Shown here piece by piece: positions 9,528-18,665 of a stretch of 18,702 nucleotides of DNA (within the stretch, counting starts at the first letter, position 1; every line of letters begins with the position of its first letter). The translations under genes and the position numbers were made by a program. The stretch covers positions 1 to 18,702 of the forward strand of contig JAAAVE010000196.1 in the NCBI GenBank assembly GCA_015679605.1, given 5' to 3'. Source of the stretch: Podila epigama. Lineage: Eukaryota > Mortierellomycota > Mortierellomycetes > Mortierellales > Mortierellaceae. The notes beneath the pieces were generated by a model. The model was not told where the DNA came from. It made no database searches and was given only the letters and a program-made list of their open reading frames with translations.

Positions 9528-11926
9528 ATGACTATCGATTCAACTCTCATTCAACTCAATGAGAACGCAGCTGGTGAGGACCTGTCTCACGGCAGTGTCA
9601 GCGACCTTCAAGTTTACGGAAATACCAACACTTTTGTTCAGGAAGACCATGAAATAGCCGAAACAGTAGCGAGTGAAAACTGGGAGACACAGACGGAGAC
9701 AGAGACGCAGCCGCAAACATTTCAGATCTATGATTGCGTCTTTGATCCGTCCCAGGAAAGCCATGGCATTGTACGATCTTTTTCCACCGGGACCAGCTTC
9801 AACACGACCGTGGGGGAGAGTCGGTTACGCATGGGCATCAAGGACGACAGCACTAAGAGATCCAATGGACAGGAGAACAATTTCTTCAAGGCACTGAAAT
9901 GGTATGAGCGATGACCACCCTAGAAGTGCTAAAGGTCAAGCATAAAGAGACATGTGTGGACAAGAAGTTGTTATACTCCGTGTGGACAAGATGCTGTTAT
10001 GCTATCTGTGGACTGAGGGTATGGACCAGCTGGCCAACTTTCTAACTCCTGTTTTTCCTTCTTTTGATCTTGGCATGTACAATATCAATCAGGTCTCCGG
10101 ATGGATCGTGTTTGCTATCTTCATCAAATGACAACTGTCTAAGGATATCTGCACTGTAAGGTGGTTGCCGGCTCCAACTCACATCATCTCGACGAGCAAC
10201 CTCGACAAATCACATACAATACTCATTGCTTCCCATTGTCTACTGTTCTTTGAACAAAACACGAATGCTTTTTAGCCCAGATTTGACAACCTCGTCACCC
10301 AATGACACAGAATTGACTCCAGGAATGGTCATCCGTGAAGGCGAGGTTATATACGATATGTGTTGGTATCCTGGCATGACAACCCTGGACCCTGCGACCT
10401 GTTGTGTTCTGTCGTCAAGCAGGGATCACCCTGTTCATCTTTGGGATGCATTCACAGGAGAGGTATTGTCATTGTACATATTCACTTACGTCTTTAGACT
10501 TGCAACTCAAAAACGCGTCCATCCACTGTTCTCCTTGATATCATTGACAATACTCAATCGCTGTTTTCATATCACATTTGCTTAATTAGCTCCGATGCTC
10601 CTATACTATTGTTGACCACTGCGAAGTGAACCTAGCCCCAAACGCATTGACGTTTAACCTGGATGGATCAAAGTAAGTTAGTTTTTCTTTCCAAAGATTT
10701 GAGCCATTTCTCTCTTTACCTTGCATACTTTGCTTTCTTTGTTGATATCGCTTACGTTACTTACTCACGCTTAAAATTACCTCCATTCGTGACCATCAGG
10801 ATATATTGCGGGTCGAACAATATGGTACAGTTCTTTGACACTTCTAGACCAGGGAAGGACAGTACCAAACGGCCTACATGCCCGACGCGGAGAAGCAAAA
10901 AAGGACAAAAGGGTGTCATCTCTTGCTTGACATTCAATCCCGATCACTCGAATCTATATGCCGCAGGATCGTACCTCAAAACGATCGGCTTGTATGACGC
11001 CAGGGCCGACGAGTTGCTTCTGTTGCTTCGAGATAAACCTCTCAACGCCCGCAAGCGTGTCAAGAGGAGTCAAGATGCCGCCCTTGATTCAAAGGCTGGA
11101 CCTTTGATTATAGGGCAGGATACGAGGAGGGCCCCAATGGGAGCGGTAACACAGGTTCAGTTCTCATCCGACGGGCTTTACCTCTATTCGGCATCCAGAC
11201 AGGATCCCTACATCCGTTGCTGGGACATTCGAAATACGGCACAGGTTCTCCATCGACTGGAGCGACCAGGAGCATTGACGAACCAACGCATTTCCTTTGA
11301 TCTCTCGAGTGATGGCAAGTGGCTTTCTACAGGAGATATGAATGGTGATATTTCGATATTTGACTTGTCAGCACCTGCAGACGCTGAGATGGAGAGATTG
11401 AAGGTGAGGATACGAGGACATAATGGTAAGTAGGCAAATGTACTATCGTTCATACCCTGCTCGCATTCCATGTCTATTATGATTGTTTAACCATGGGAAA
11501 TTAAACGTCCTAGATGTCATTTCCGCGGCCACATTCCACCCAAGCAACTCCATGCTGGCAACGAGTTCCGGGCAAAGGAAGTATGATTTGGACTTGTCCA
11601 TTTCATCTTCAGACGAGAGTGACTCGGATATGGAGGAATCGATATCAACGTTGACGTCCACCCCACAGCAGGTAGGGGATGTTCATGTTCATGTAGTAAC
11701 AGAGGATAGCGCTGGGAATGATGTCGAGTCAGAGTCGCAGATCGACAATTCAATCCGGTTGTGGTCAATCCCTGGAGAGTACAAGTGGTACGTGGATGGG
11801 CAGCTTTGGACGGGAGAGATATATTCAAACTCTGTAACCGAGGCCAGTGCGATAAAAGACATCACCCACGACGCTCTTGATCATGATACCCCGATGCAGG
11901 ACAATGTCGCTGCACCGCTAGAATAG
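9528..11926 (+). CDS. WRAP53: Telomerase Cajal body protein 1 homologue (WRAP53/TCAB1), WD40
   Basis: WRAP53/TCAB1 is a WD40 protein that in animals binds the CAB box of scaRNAs and telomerase RNA, carries them to Cajal bodies and helps telomerase assembly; yeast Swt21 is a distant relative. Exons: 9528-9901, 10093-10155, 10276-10462, 10590-10672, 10800-11425, 11514-11926, in phase to 581 aa (human 548). After an acidic, Thr/Glu-rich N-terminus (1-118) the WD40 domain begins at FFKALKWSPDGSCLLSSSND. Strong family signatures follow: REGEVIYDMCWYPGM, SSSRDHPVHLWDAFTGE (about 190-208), KGVISCLTFNP, GSYLKTIGLYD, DPYIRCWDIR (371-380) and TNQRISFDLSSDGKWLSTGD. The last blade has ATSSGQRK (460-467), interrupted by an acidic Ser/Asp/Glu insertion (468-487). 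A basic insertion (316-348, NARKRVKR) lies between two blades. The start at 9528 is the first ATG of the exon-1 frame. Nuclear role is inferred from the family. Confidence 0.93.
9954..10013 (+). repeat. 26-bp tandem repeat in WRAP53 intron 1
   Basis: Units start at 9955, 9981 and 10007, each beginning TGTGGAC, so the period is exactly 26 bases. The first two units share the pattern GTGTGGACAAGA..-TGTTAT with a few substitutions; the third is partial (TGTGGACTGAGG). It lies inside intron 9902-10092 and is a decaying minisatellite with no coding effect. Confidence 0.75.
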
Positions 11927-12008
11927 ACATGAAGCATTGTGAGGAAAGAAGTAAAAAATTAGTTTGTTTTTTTTTTTTATATTTTCCTCGCAAGTCCTTT
12001 CCTAAATT
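11927..12008. terminator. 82-bp convergent 3' spacer WRAP53/NIF3
   Basis: Only 82 bases separate the WRAP53 stop (TAG 11924-11926) from the NIF3 stop (TAA at 12011-12009 on the minus strand). The spacer is A/T-rich with a T run (about 11968-11980). No canonical AATAAA is visible on either strand within it. The two 3' UTRs probably overlap or use degenerate signals. Confidence 0.5.
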
Positions 12009-13288
12009 TTAAACTACAACCAATGGATCCTTATCGGTCTTGCTGACAATGACTTCTACAGCCTCGCCGCCGTCTTGAGCCAGCAGAGCCTCAAGCTTGG
12101 GCTTGAGGGTGGCAGCAAGGTATCCACGCTCGGTATTTGAATGCTCACACAAAACAACGGTGCTGTTCTGTTCGAGGGCCTCGAGCACATCATGGTGACC
12201 CATCTCGCCTGTGAGGAACAGATCGGCGCGGTGGTTGACCATCTCTGATCCAGAGCCAGCCCAAACGCCAACAGTCGAAATGAGACGCTCGTTGCTAGCG
12301 TGTTTGGGGTGGATGGCAGCGCGAACTTTTTTTTTCCACGAAATAGAAGAACATGATTAATGCCCTATCCTCTCTTTTTCTTCTGATGTGAACAAGTCTA
12401 TATTTGAAGGTCAAAAGAAATTACGTACCATGCTGCATGCCCAAATGGCGCTTGATTTGATCGATTACTTTGGAAACAGGGGTAGGCTCGTGGAAAGTAA
12501 AGATGCGGCCCTTGCCTGCCTGTTCATGGCCCTCGGGCGCATTCTCGGCAGGCACAAAGGCCCTGCTCGTGCCTGCGCTACCGAATCCCTTGAGGAGCCA
12601 GTCATTAACTATATATATATATATATTTCAAGAAGAATAAAACACTTTTTAGCGATTCTTTTCTGTTAACGCGGCGTCGACAGTAGGAATAAACCAAGAG
12701 ACAATGCCATACCTCCATCTTCGCAAGAATCGCAAGAAGTATGGGGCGAGTAAACACTGATTCCTTTGGCAGCACATTGAAGAACCATGCGCTGCTTGGT
12801 ATCCTTGAGTGTCAAACGCTTCATCCCACGGAAGATGGGTGGATCTATGTATTGCCGGAGAAAATAAAAAGAAAAAAGTGTCAAAACGTCAATCCCTCCA
12901 AAAAAAATAAATAAATAAATAAAAAATAGGACATTATTGTCAGTTCGATGAGAGTCGAAAGGTAACTCACGGTATGCAATGATGACACCGATGGAAGGAT
13001 CATTCAGTGCTTCATCAACGACGGCGGTTGTGAAATCAATAGTCAGAAACACGCGCTGTGGGCTGGTAGCATTGACACGGGTTCGTGGGTAAGGAGCCTC
13101 TACACGTTTGAAAGAACAAGTCGTAAATAGTTTAGGGACTATTTTTTCCCCGTGTAAGGTTACAAGACAATGTAGAGTCAAAAACCAATCATACCAACAA
13201 GAAGACCGACATTGTCCCAAGCATGTTCCGCCAGACTTTGGGGAGCGATGCGCTCCATGCTCTTAAGAACGCGCTGGAGAAGAGCCAT
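12009..13288 (-). CDS. NIF3: NIF3 / DUF34 family metal-binding protein
   Basis: NIF3 (NGG1-interacting factor 3, DUF34) is a near-universal dinuclear-metal-binding family whose biochemical role is unsettled; GTP cyclohydrolase-like and metal-handling functions have been proposed. Minus-strand exons in transcript order: 13288-13195, 13099-12971, 12844-12713, 12608-12429, 12325-12009; in phase, 283 aa. This is close to compact fungal and bacterial forms, without the central insertion of longer members. Signatures: ERIAP..LAE.AWDNVGLLV (12-31), IIAYHPPIFRGMKRL (71-85, His75 a likely metal ligand), YSPHTSCDSC (106-115, the usual HT..D metal motif), LFLTGEMGHHDVLEAL (214-229) and LCEHSNTERG (237-246, the His and Glu of the metal site), with the usual DPL.VV end. 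The acceptor of exon 5 (AAAAAAAAAG) is unusual because it lacks a pyrimidine tract, but the join restores the frame exactly. It most likely acts in the cytosol or mitochondrion; I see no strong targeting peptide. Confidence 0.93.
12609..12626. repeat. (TA)n microsatellite abutting a NIF3 splice acceptor
   Basis: There are about eight TA units inside NIF3 intron 3 (12609-12712). On the transcript the array runs straight into the acceptor, reading ATATATATAG, so the array itself occupies the position of the polypyrimidine tract. Confidence 0.8.
12901..12927. repeat. (AAAT)n microsatellite in NIF3 intron 2
   Basis: Several AAAT/TAAA units flanked by A runs lie inside intron 12845-12970. This is simple-sequence DNA with no coding effect. 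Confidence 0.8.
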
Positions 13289-13535
13289 ATTTGAATGGAG
13301 TTGTAGGATGAATGTGAGAGTGAATGGAATCTTGTGCAGTCAAAAAAAGGGGGGGTGCACAGTTTTAAGCGTAAATCCCACAAGCATAAAAAAATGTAAA
13401 CAGTGTGTGACTAGTACATAAGCGTAAAAGCGTAAATCAGGTTCACCCTCTCCTTCTCACATTGTTCTCTGCTTACTTCGTCATTCTTTTCTTTGTCCTT
13501 GATATTGCCTCACTCTATATGCCGCTTCTTTGGGC

Positions 13536-13610
13536 ATGGATAACGTCCAGTTGGAGGATACACAGTTGGAGGATACACAGTTGGAAGAAATACAGCTTAA
13601 AATAGGGTAA
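13536..13610 (+). other. Hypothetical 24-codon mini-ORF with in-frame repeats
   Basis: An ATG at 13536 opens a 24-residue frame ending at TAA 13608-13610, whose middle is QLEDT QLEDT QLEEI QL. It follows a pyrimidine-rich stretch typical of a leader. The sequence GG|GTAAAA at 13605-13611 could be a splice donor. Joining 13606 to 13717 (acceptor CCAG, with a TCTAAC branch-like site upstream) extends the frame to 47 residues, ending at 13789. I recognise no family. It may be a chance frame, the start of a small gene, or untranslated DNA. Confidence 0.2.
13548..13598 (+). repeat. 15-bp tandem direct repeat, three units
   Basis: Units are 13548-13562 and 13563-13577 (identical CAGTTGGAGGATACA) and 13578-13592 (CAGTTGGAAGAAATA), followed by a partial CAG. 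The period is a multiple of three, so the surrounding open frame is preserved. Confidence 0.9.
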
Positions 13611-13859
13611 AAAAAAGGCAAGAGGTCAAAGAACAGGCGAACAAAAAAACAGACAGAGCTTCAGAAGTGAACCTGTTTCTGCCGCCGATCATCTCTCTTC
13701 TAACCAAGCAAGCCAGTCGTCGCCCCCCCCCCTTTACCCATGTTATTACATGCTTACACGCTTCCATGCTTTCCTGTATTGGCGCATAATCATATTAACC
13801 TTTTTCATTGTCAAGGAAAATAACAGAAAGTAAAGAACGTTTCATATGACTATCTCATC

Positions 13860-15980
13860 TTACTCAACATCCCCTGTGTCCTCCAGCTCCCTCTCAAGCT
13901 GTTCCAATGCGGCATAGTTCAGCTTGGATGACCGTCCTGCTCTCAATGGCTTGTGCCTCTTGCCAACCCCATGATCGTCAAACGATGCCTCGCGTTTTTG
14001 TTGTTGACGATTTTCGGTTCTCCGTTTTAAAGGTGTCCGGCTCCTGGCCAACTCTTCTGCTTCCAGGATCTCAGGTCCCTTGACTCGCCAATAACCTTCG
14101 GTTTCAGCCTTTGTCCTTGCAATCCTTTGCCATTCCTCCTCCGTCAAGTCCAAACATGAGAGTTCCTCCGCATCCATGTCTCGATCGGGACGACTGAGAA
14201 CGTTCGCGTCGCGTTGTGCCCAATGTGCCAGTACACCAGGTGTTGCATCCAAGAGCTCCTCCTCAGTCCTTCGGCCTAATTTCAAAATCACCTTGATGTC
14301 CTCGAGCATGCCACCTTCATTTTCTGCTTTTTTGATTTGAGCAGCATGTTCAGCTTGCACATCTGCGCCATCATCTGTAGTATCCACCTTTTCTCTTGTC
14401 TCTTCTTCGTCTTCTTCATCATCATCTTCTTCTAGGCCATTTTGTCGATCTTGTCCTTCTTGTCCTTCTTGCCTTCCTTCTTGCTTACATAAGTCCGTTG
14501 ATGTGGCAAGACCCAACGTCTTCTTGGCCAGCTCAAGTCGCCTCTGCTGCCTAGCCCGTCGTCGCACCCCCACGAGATACGATGGCGGTCGAAAAAGCGC
14601 ATCCTGCTCTTCTTGGATGTCCTCAGAGTGTGTTGATTTTGCTGCCTCCGCTTCTGCAGCTCTCATGACTGAGCGTAACAAGTCTTGAAGTCCTCCTGGC
14701 GCTTGACCCTCCTCCTCCTCGTCTTCCTCCGAACCAACACCACTCCTATCAATAGACCGTTTCTCTGTACTGCGCCGGTTGTCCTCAGTTACCATAATAT
14801 CTACCTCATCATCATCACCGCCACCATCGTCGTCCTCTATAGCTACTTCGCCCAGACAACTGTCAGAATGCAAGAGCCGATAGTGCATAAAGATTTCATC
14901 AAGATAATCAATAATGTCCGCCTTTTTGACTCGCTTCTTGTCAAGATACGGTAACCGCTCCTTCCAGAGCATTAAGCTCCTCTCCAGCTCCCTCAGTCTT
15001 TTACCAATCGTGTCCTTTGAAACCATAAAGTAGTTTGATGCAAACTCCATCATTCCAGCTGGTTCACGTTCCTTCAGCCTCAACAGGGAGCGGACCGCAA
15101 GTATCACACATGCGGAAACTAGCCCAGAGGCATGTCTCCCAGTGGCAATACCAGATTCAATCGCCACGTTCAGACAGTTTTGCGCCACTTGCGCGATTTT
15201 TTGGAGACGCATCCTCTTTTCCTTTGGATCAGTCGTTTCTCCTATAACATCCATAAGCTCCTGTGGCATGTCTTCACTTTGATAATACAAGAGCCTCGAT
15301 AGCTCGAGCCAATGCCTATCCTCGTCATTAAAGACTTTGGGGTCAAGCTCAACGGATGCATGCTCCAACAACATATTTCTTGCCTGCTTGAACTTTGCTC
15401 CAATCTGAACAGTGGAAAGCCTGGTGACCGTGCTGAGGTGGCGAAGTGTGAGCCCAGCAGACATTTCTTTGCACGCGAGGTAAAAGCAACCCAAGGCCAA
15501 ATATCGGAAACTACTTCCATTGGGGTCAGGTCGCATATCATGTACAATCTTGCACAGGCGGCAAGCTCTGTCGACTATACGAGGTGCAACACCAACGACC
15601 CGTGCTGTGGACGACAAGAGGTCTCGAACTACGCGGGACCTAGCTTCTGCACGTCGCTTCTGCAACTGGCGGTTGTCTGGTCGCAAGATATTTCTGTTTC
15701 CTCCTGTCATTGCTCCGTATATAGCACGTCCCGATTCATCCACCAGATTCATGTGAGGCTCAAACTGCTCAGACTGGTGGATGACAATGGGTGCTTCTGA
15801 CAGGACATGCCCGCAGATGGAGCAAACAGTGATCCATTCATCAGTGTCTACAGTAACGGGGCCATTACAGGAAGGACAACGAAGTGTTCCCTCATGCCGA
15901 TCCTCAAGCAACACTCTGTCTGCAATGTCCAGCTCCTGGTTGTCTGCATCTTGATTGTCCTCCACAAATGCATCGTCCAT
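13860..15980 (-). CDS. BRF1: TFIIB/Brf-family RNA polymerase III initiation factor, divergent Brf1-like
   Basis: This is a 706-aa, single-exon member of the TFIIB superfamily, probably the Brf subunit of TFIIIB, which recruits RNA polymerase III to tRNA, 5S and U6 genes. Domains: an N-terminal zinc ribbon with Cys35, Cys38, Cys53, Cys56 (CX2C-X14-CX2C); two cyclin folds at about 108-207 (core FRYLALGCFYLACKE and STVQIGAKFKQ, TFIIB-like) and about 225-342 (core GIATGRHASGLVSACVILAV). A long charged C-terminal half with acidic runs (383-425, 517-528) follows. Near the end, DLTEEEWQRIARTKAE...GYW (611-631) resembles the TBP-contacting Brf homology block II, and SSKLNYAALEQL (684-695) resembles block III of Brf1. 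The canonical first-repeat motifs of Brf1 are not evident, so it is diverged or a paralogue; a BRF2-like identity is the main alternative. A nine-base degenerate repeat encodes the EGQEGQ stretch near 505-510. Absence of introns contrasts with all its neighbours. Confidence 0.8.
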   Translation of the reverse strand: MDDAFVEDNQDADNQELDIADRVLLEDRHEGTLRCPSCNGPVTVDTDEWITVCSICGHVLSEAPIVIHQSEQFEPHMNLVDESGRAIYGAMTGGNRNILRPDNRQLQKRRAEARSRVVRDLLSSTARVVGVAPRIVDRACRLCKIVHDMRPDPNGSSFRYLALGCFYLACKEMSAGLTLRHLSTVTRLSTVQIGAKFKQARNMLLEHASVELDPKVFNDEDRHWLELSRLLYYQSEDMPQELMDVIGETTDPKEKRMRLQKIAQVAQNCLNVAIESGIATGRHASGLVSACVILAVRSLLRLKEREPAGMMEFASNYFMVSKDTIGKRLRELERSLMLWKERLPYLDKKRVKKADIIDYLDEIFMHYRLLHSDSCLGEVAIEDDDGGGDDDEVDIMVTEDNRRSTEKRSIDRSGVGSEEDEEEEGQAPGGLQDLLRSVMRAAEAEAAKSTHSEDIQEEQDALFRPPSYLVGVRRRARQQRRLELAKKTLGLATSTDLCKQEGRQEGQEGQDRQNGLEEDDDEEDEEETREKVDTTDDGADVQAEHAAQIKKAENEGGMLEDIKVILKLGRRTEEELLDATPGVLAHWAQRDANVLSRPDRDMDAEELSCLDLTEEEWQRIARTKAETEGYWRVKGPEILEAEELARSRTPLKRRTENRQQQKREASFDDHGVGKRHKPLRAGRSSKLNYAALEQLERELEDTGDVE

Positions 15981-16292
15981 TGCTCCAGAAAAAGGACAAC
16001 GGATAAAATAAGCTGCACACTGCGAAATTTGGTTGAAGAGCCCTTAATTCACAGAGAAACCAGCAGTTTCTCGTACCACTTTCTTCCAGGGGCAAAAAAA
16101 ATCTCCTTGCCTATCCACAACGACAAAGTGCTCAAAGAGTTATTTTAATGATTTTTTTTATTCGTCTAAGAGATGTGATATGTGGGTAAATCGAAAGCGA
16201 AAGACCAAAGAAAAAAAAAACAAAGAGATGAAAAAATTACAAGGGCGAAAAGGTGCGAATGTGGGGTGTATGGTGGAATATGGTTGTTTTTT
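15981..16292. other. Intergenic region, Brf-like promoter and GOT2 3' flank
   Basis: These 312 bases separate two minus-strand genes: the GOT2 stop at 16293 and the Brf-like start at 15980. They must hold the GOT2 3' UTR and the promoter of the Brf-like gene. I see A-rich runs (16209-16220) and a T run (16151-16160), and no confident TATA box or RNA gene. Confidence 0.5.
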
Positions 16293-18665
16293 TTACTTGG
16301 TGACCTCGTGGATGGCCTTGGCAAGGTACTCAACGTTCTTGGAAGAGATACCAGCGACAGAGATACGACCATCCTTGGTGAGGTAAACGTGGTGATCAGT
16401 CTTCATCTTCTCAACCTGCTCGGGGGTCAAGCCAGTGTAGCAGAACATGCCAATCTGGTTGGTGATATGGTCCCAGTTGCGCTTGGACTTGTAGTCGTTG
16501 ACGAGGTGGTTCTTGAGCTGATTGCGCATGGAGATAATGCGGTCGGCCATCAACTTGACCTCCTTCAACCACTCAGCGTTCAACTCGGGGGTGTTGAGGA
16601 CAGTGGCGACAATGCGAGCACCGTTGACGGGGGGGTTCGAGTACATGGGGCGGACAACGATCTTGATCTGAGAGTCAACGCGAGCCTTCTCCTCGGGCGA
16701 GGCAGTCACCAACGAGAACGATCCAGTACGCTCACCGTAGAGACCCATGTTCTTGGCAAAGGACTGGGAGAGAGCGACCAAGTGACCATCGGCAACAAAC
16801 TTGCGGAGGGCATAGGCATCCTTGTCGGTGCTGCCAGAGGCAAAGCCCTGGTAGGCCATGTCAAAGAAGGGGAAGTGACCAGCCTCCTTGACAACCTTGG
16901 AGAGCTCGTTCCACTGGGCCTCAGAGGGGTCGACTCCAGTGGGGTTGTGGGCGCAAGCGTGCAACAAGATGATGGATCCCTTGGGGGCGTTCTACATAAT
17001 CAAAGCAGAATAAACAAGATGATCAGTCTTGAGCCCACAATGGATGGTGTTATGACAGTTCCTTATTAGCATACAAGGTTCGCATGGTCTACAGAGATAG
17101 AAACTAACCTTGATGTCGTTCACCATGCCCTCAAAGTCAAGACCGTTGGTCTTCTTGTCAAAGTACTTGTAGTGGTTGACCTCGAGTCCAGAGTCCTTGA
17201 AGATTGGGATATGGTTGCCCCAGGTAGGGGTGGGGACAAAGATCTTCTTGTTGGTGGGGTACCATCTGGCGAGGAACTCACCTCCGACACGAAGAGCACC
17301 AGTTCCAGAGATGGTCTGGGTAATGGCAACCTGTGTAAAGGGATTTTTTTTATGCGTGTATGCAATTGTATGGTGAGTGCTCAGATTCTGTGTCATCGTT
17401 TTAGATCGATCTCAATATTCATCCCGCGTTAACTTACACGACCCTCCTTCAAGGGAGCGCTGTCAGCACCATAAGCAAGGATGGCGGCACCCTTGGTGAA
17501 CTCTGGGACACCAGTGATACCAGCATACTCCTTGTCGAGCAAGTCCTCCATGATCTTGGCCTCGGCCTATTCGATGAACGAGAGATCCATCTCTGTTAGC
17601 AATGCATTTTTTTTTCCTTGTTTTGGAACTTTTGCTCTCATCCATCTTATCATCTTCATCATTAGAAACATGGCATCCACCTGCCACACCACTGCCCCCA
17701 ACAAAAGTAAAAGCAAGAACGATACACAGCATTCCGTCTCTTGCTTCATGTCCTCCTCATACTCGACTATTATAGCATTCACGACTCTGCACCCAGAGCA
17801 GCAATAGTAAGAACAAAGGACAATGAATAGCTTACCTTGCGGACACAGCTGAGGACAAAAGGCTTGCCAGCATCATCACGGTAAGCACCAACACCGAGGT
17901 TCATCTTGCGAGAGTCGGTATCTTTCTTGAAAGCCTCGGTGACACCGAGAATGGCATCGGGAGGTCCTAATTAGAAAAGCGAGACATAGATGCAATATGC
18001 AAAATGCGGATAAATAGGGATGAGTTTTCATGGTAAAACTGAAAGAATTGACATCTGTACCCCTGTGTTTTTCATCACGTCTCCATCTTTTGCCAGTATT
18101 TTTTTCCCCCACTTTTTTTTTTTTTTTTGCCATTGTGATGTTTTGCAAAACAAAAACAAGAATTAGCCTGGCAGCTACAAGGTTTTAAGCTTATACTGTT
18201 CACATGTCTAGCCTATGACAAGGATTTCTTTTCTGATCATTGTACTTTGCCCACAAACACCATCTAAGAACAACACCAACAAAAAAAAGTACGATCCGCC
18301 TCATTCTTTTTGATGTTCTCGTATATTTTTCTTAGCATGGTAACGAAAAAAAGAACGAGAGAACCATTATATAATGGATACTGAGGCTTCCTCATGAGTC
18401 CCTTTTCGATTAGACGATATATACAATAACCATCTTTTTTTTTTCTTTCCTCACATCATGCTCAGAATATATATGTAAAGAAAATGAAGATGGATAAAGT
18501 GTGGACTCGAGAAATGTTATGGGAGGGGCAAGTGAGAATAGCCAACATACCCATGGGGACAGCAGCCCATGCAGAGTTGAAACGAACGCCGATGGCAGCT
18601 GTGGGGCGGATGGCGGCACGGGTCAGGGCGACGCGAGCGAATGATCTTGAGGTGGCGGCCAACAT
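16293..18665 (-). CDS. GOT2: Aspartate aminotransferase, mitochondrial
   Basis: This is a PLP-dependent class I aminotransferase that interconverts aspartate plus 2-oxoglutarate with oxaloacetate plus glutamate; it forms the mitochondrial arm of the malate-aspartate shuttle. Minus-strand exons in transcript order: 18665-18551, 17966-17836, 17566-17438, 17330-17109, 16991-16293; in phase, 431 aa, the usual length. The N-terminus (1-30) is Arg/Ala/Ser-rich without acidic residues and ends in VRFNS, a classic matrix targeting peptide with an RF-type processing site. The mature part opens [17 protein letters not shown]. Catalytic features: the Schiff-base Lys279 in [26 protein letters not shown] (210-221), DMAYQGF (243-249) and the substrate-binding Arg in RPMYSNPP. 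Intron 1 (17967-18550) is 584 bp, the longest here. Codon use is strongly biased to C/G-ending codons, implying high expression. Identity and compartment are secure. Confidence 0.97.
17967..18550 (-). other. GOT2 intron 1 (584 bp)
   Basis: This long intron separates the targeting-peptide exon from the rest of GOT2, with donor GTATGT and acceptor TAATTAG. It is A/T-rich, with a T16 run at 18113-18128 on the plus strand and TATA-containing stretches near 18410-18475. I looked for box C/D or H/ACA snoRNA signatures and found none convincing, and no open frame is supported. Confidence 0.7.

Larger units (their letters stand above)
13289..13859. other. 571-bp intergenic region, NIF3 promoter and Brf-like 3' flank
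   Basis: This region lies between the NIF3 start and the stop of the Brf-like gene, both minus strand. The right edge holds the 3' flank of the Brf-like gene and the left edge the NIF3 promoter. On the plus strand 13440-13535 is strikingly C/T-rich, like a fungal 5' leader, and leads into a short ATG-initiated frame with a 15-bp repeat (described separately). A C10 run lies at 13723-13732. No RNA gene is recognised. Confidence 0.5.

Noticed and set aside
15312-15800. 162-codon plus-strand frame opposite the Brf-like gene
   Set aside because: It lies wholly antisense to a well-supported coding region and shows no family motif.
16182-17069. 295-codon plus-strand frame opposite GOT2 exon 5
   Set aside because: It is the complement of a strongly codon-biased gene, a well-known source of long spurious antisense frames. 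Its Gly/Val/Leu-rich translation follows from that bias.
17567-17835. Possible box C/D snoRNA in GOT2 intron 2 (an ATGATGA-like box on the minus strand)
   Set aside because: No D box (CTGA) or terminal stem at the right distance was found.
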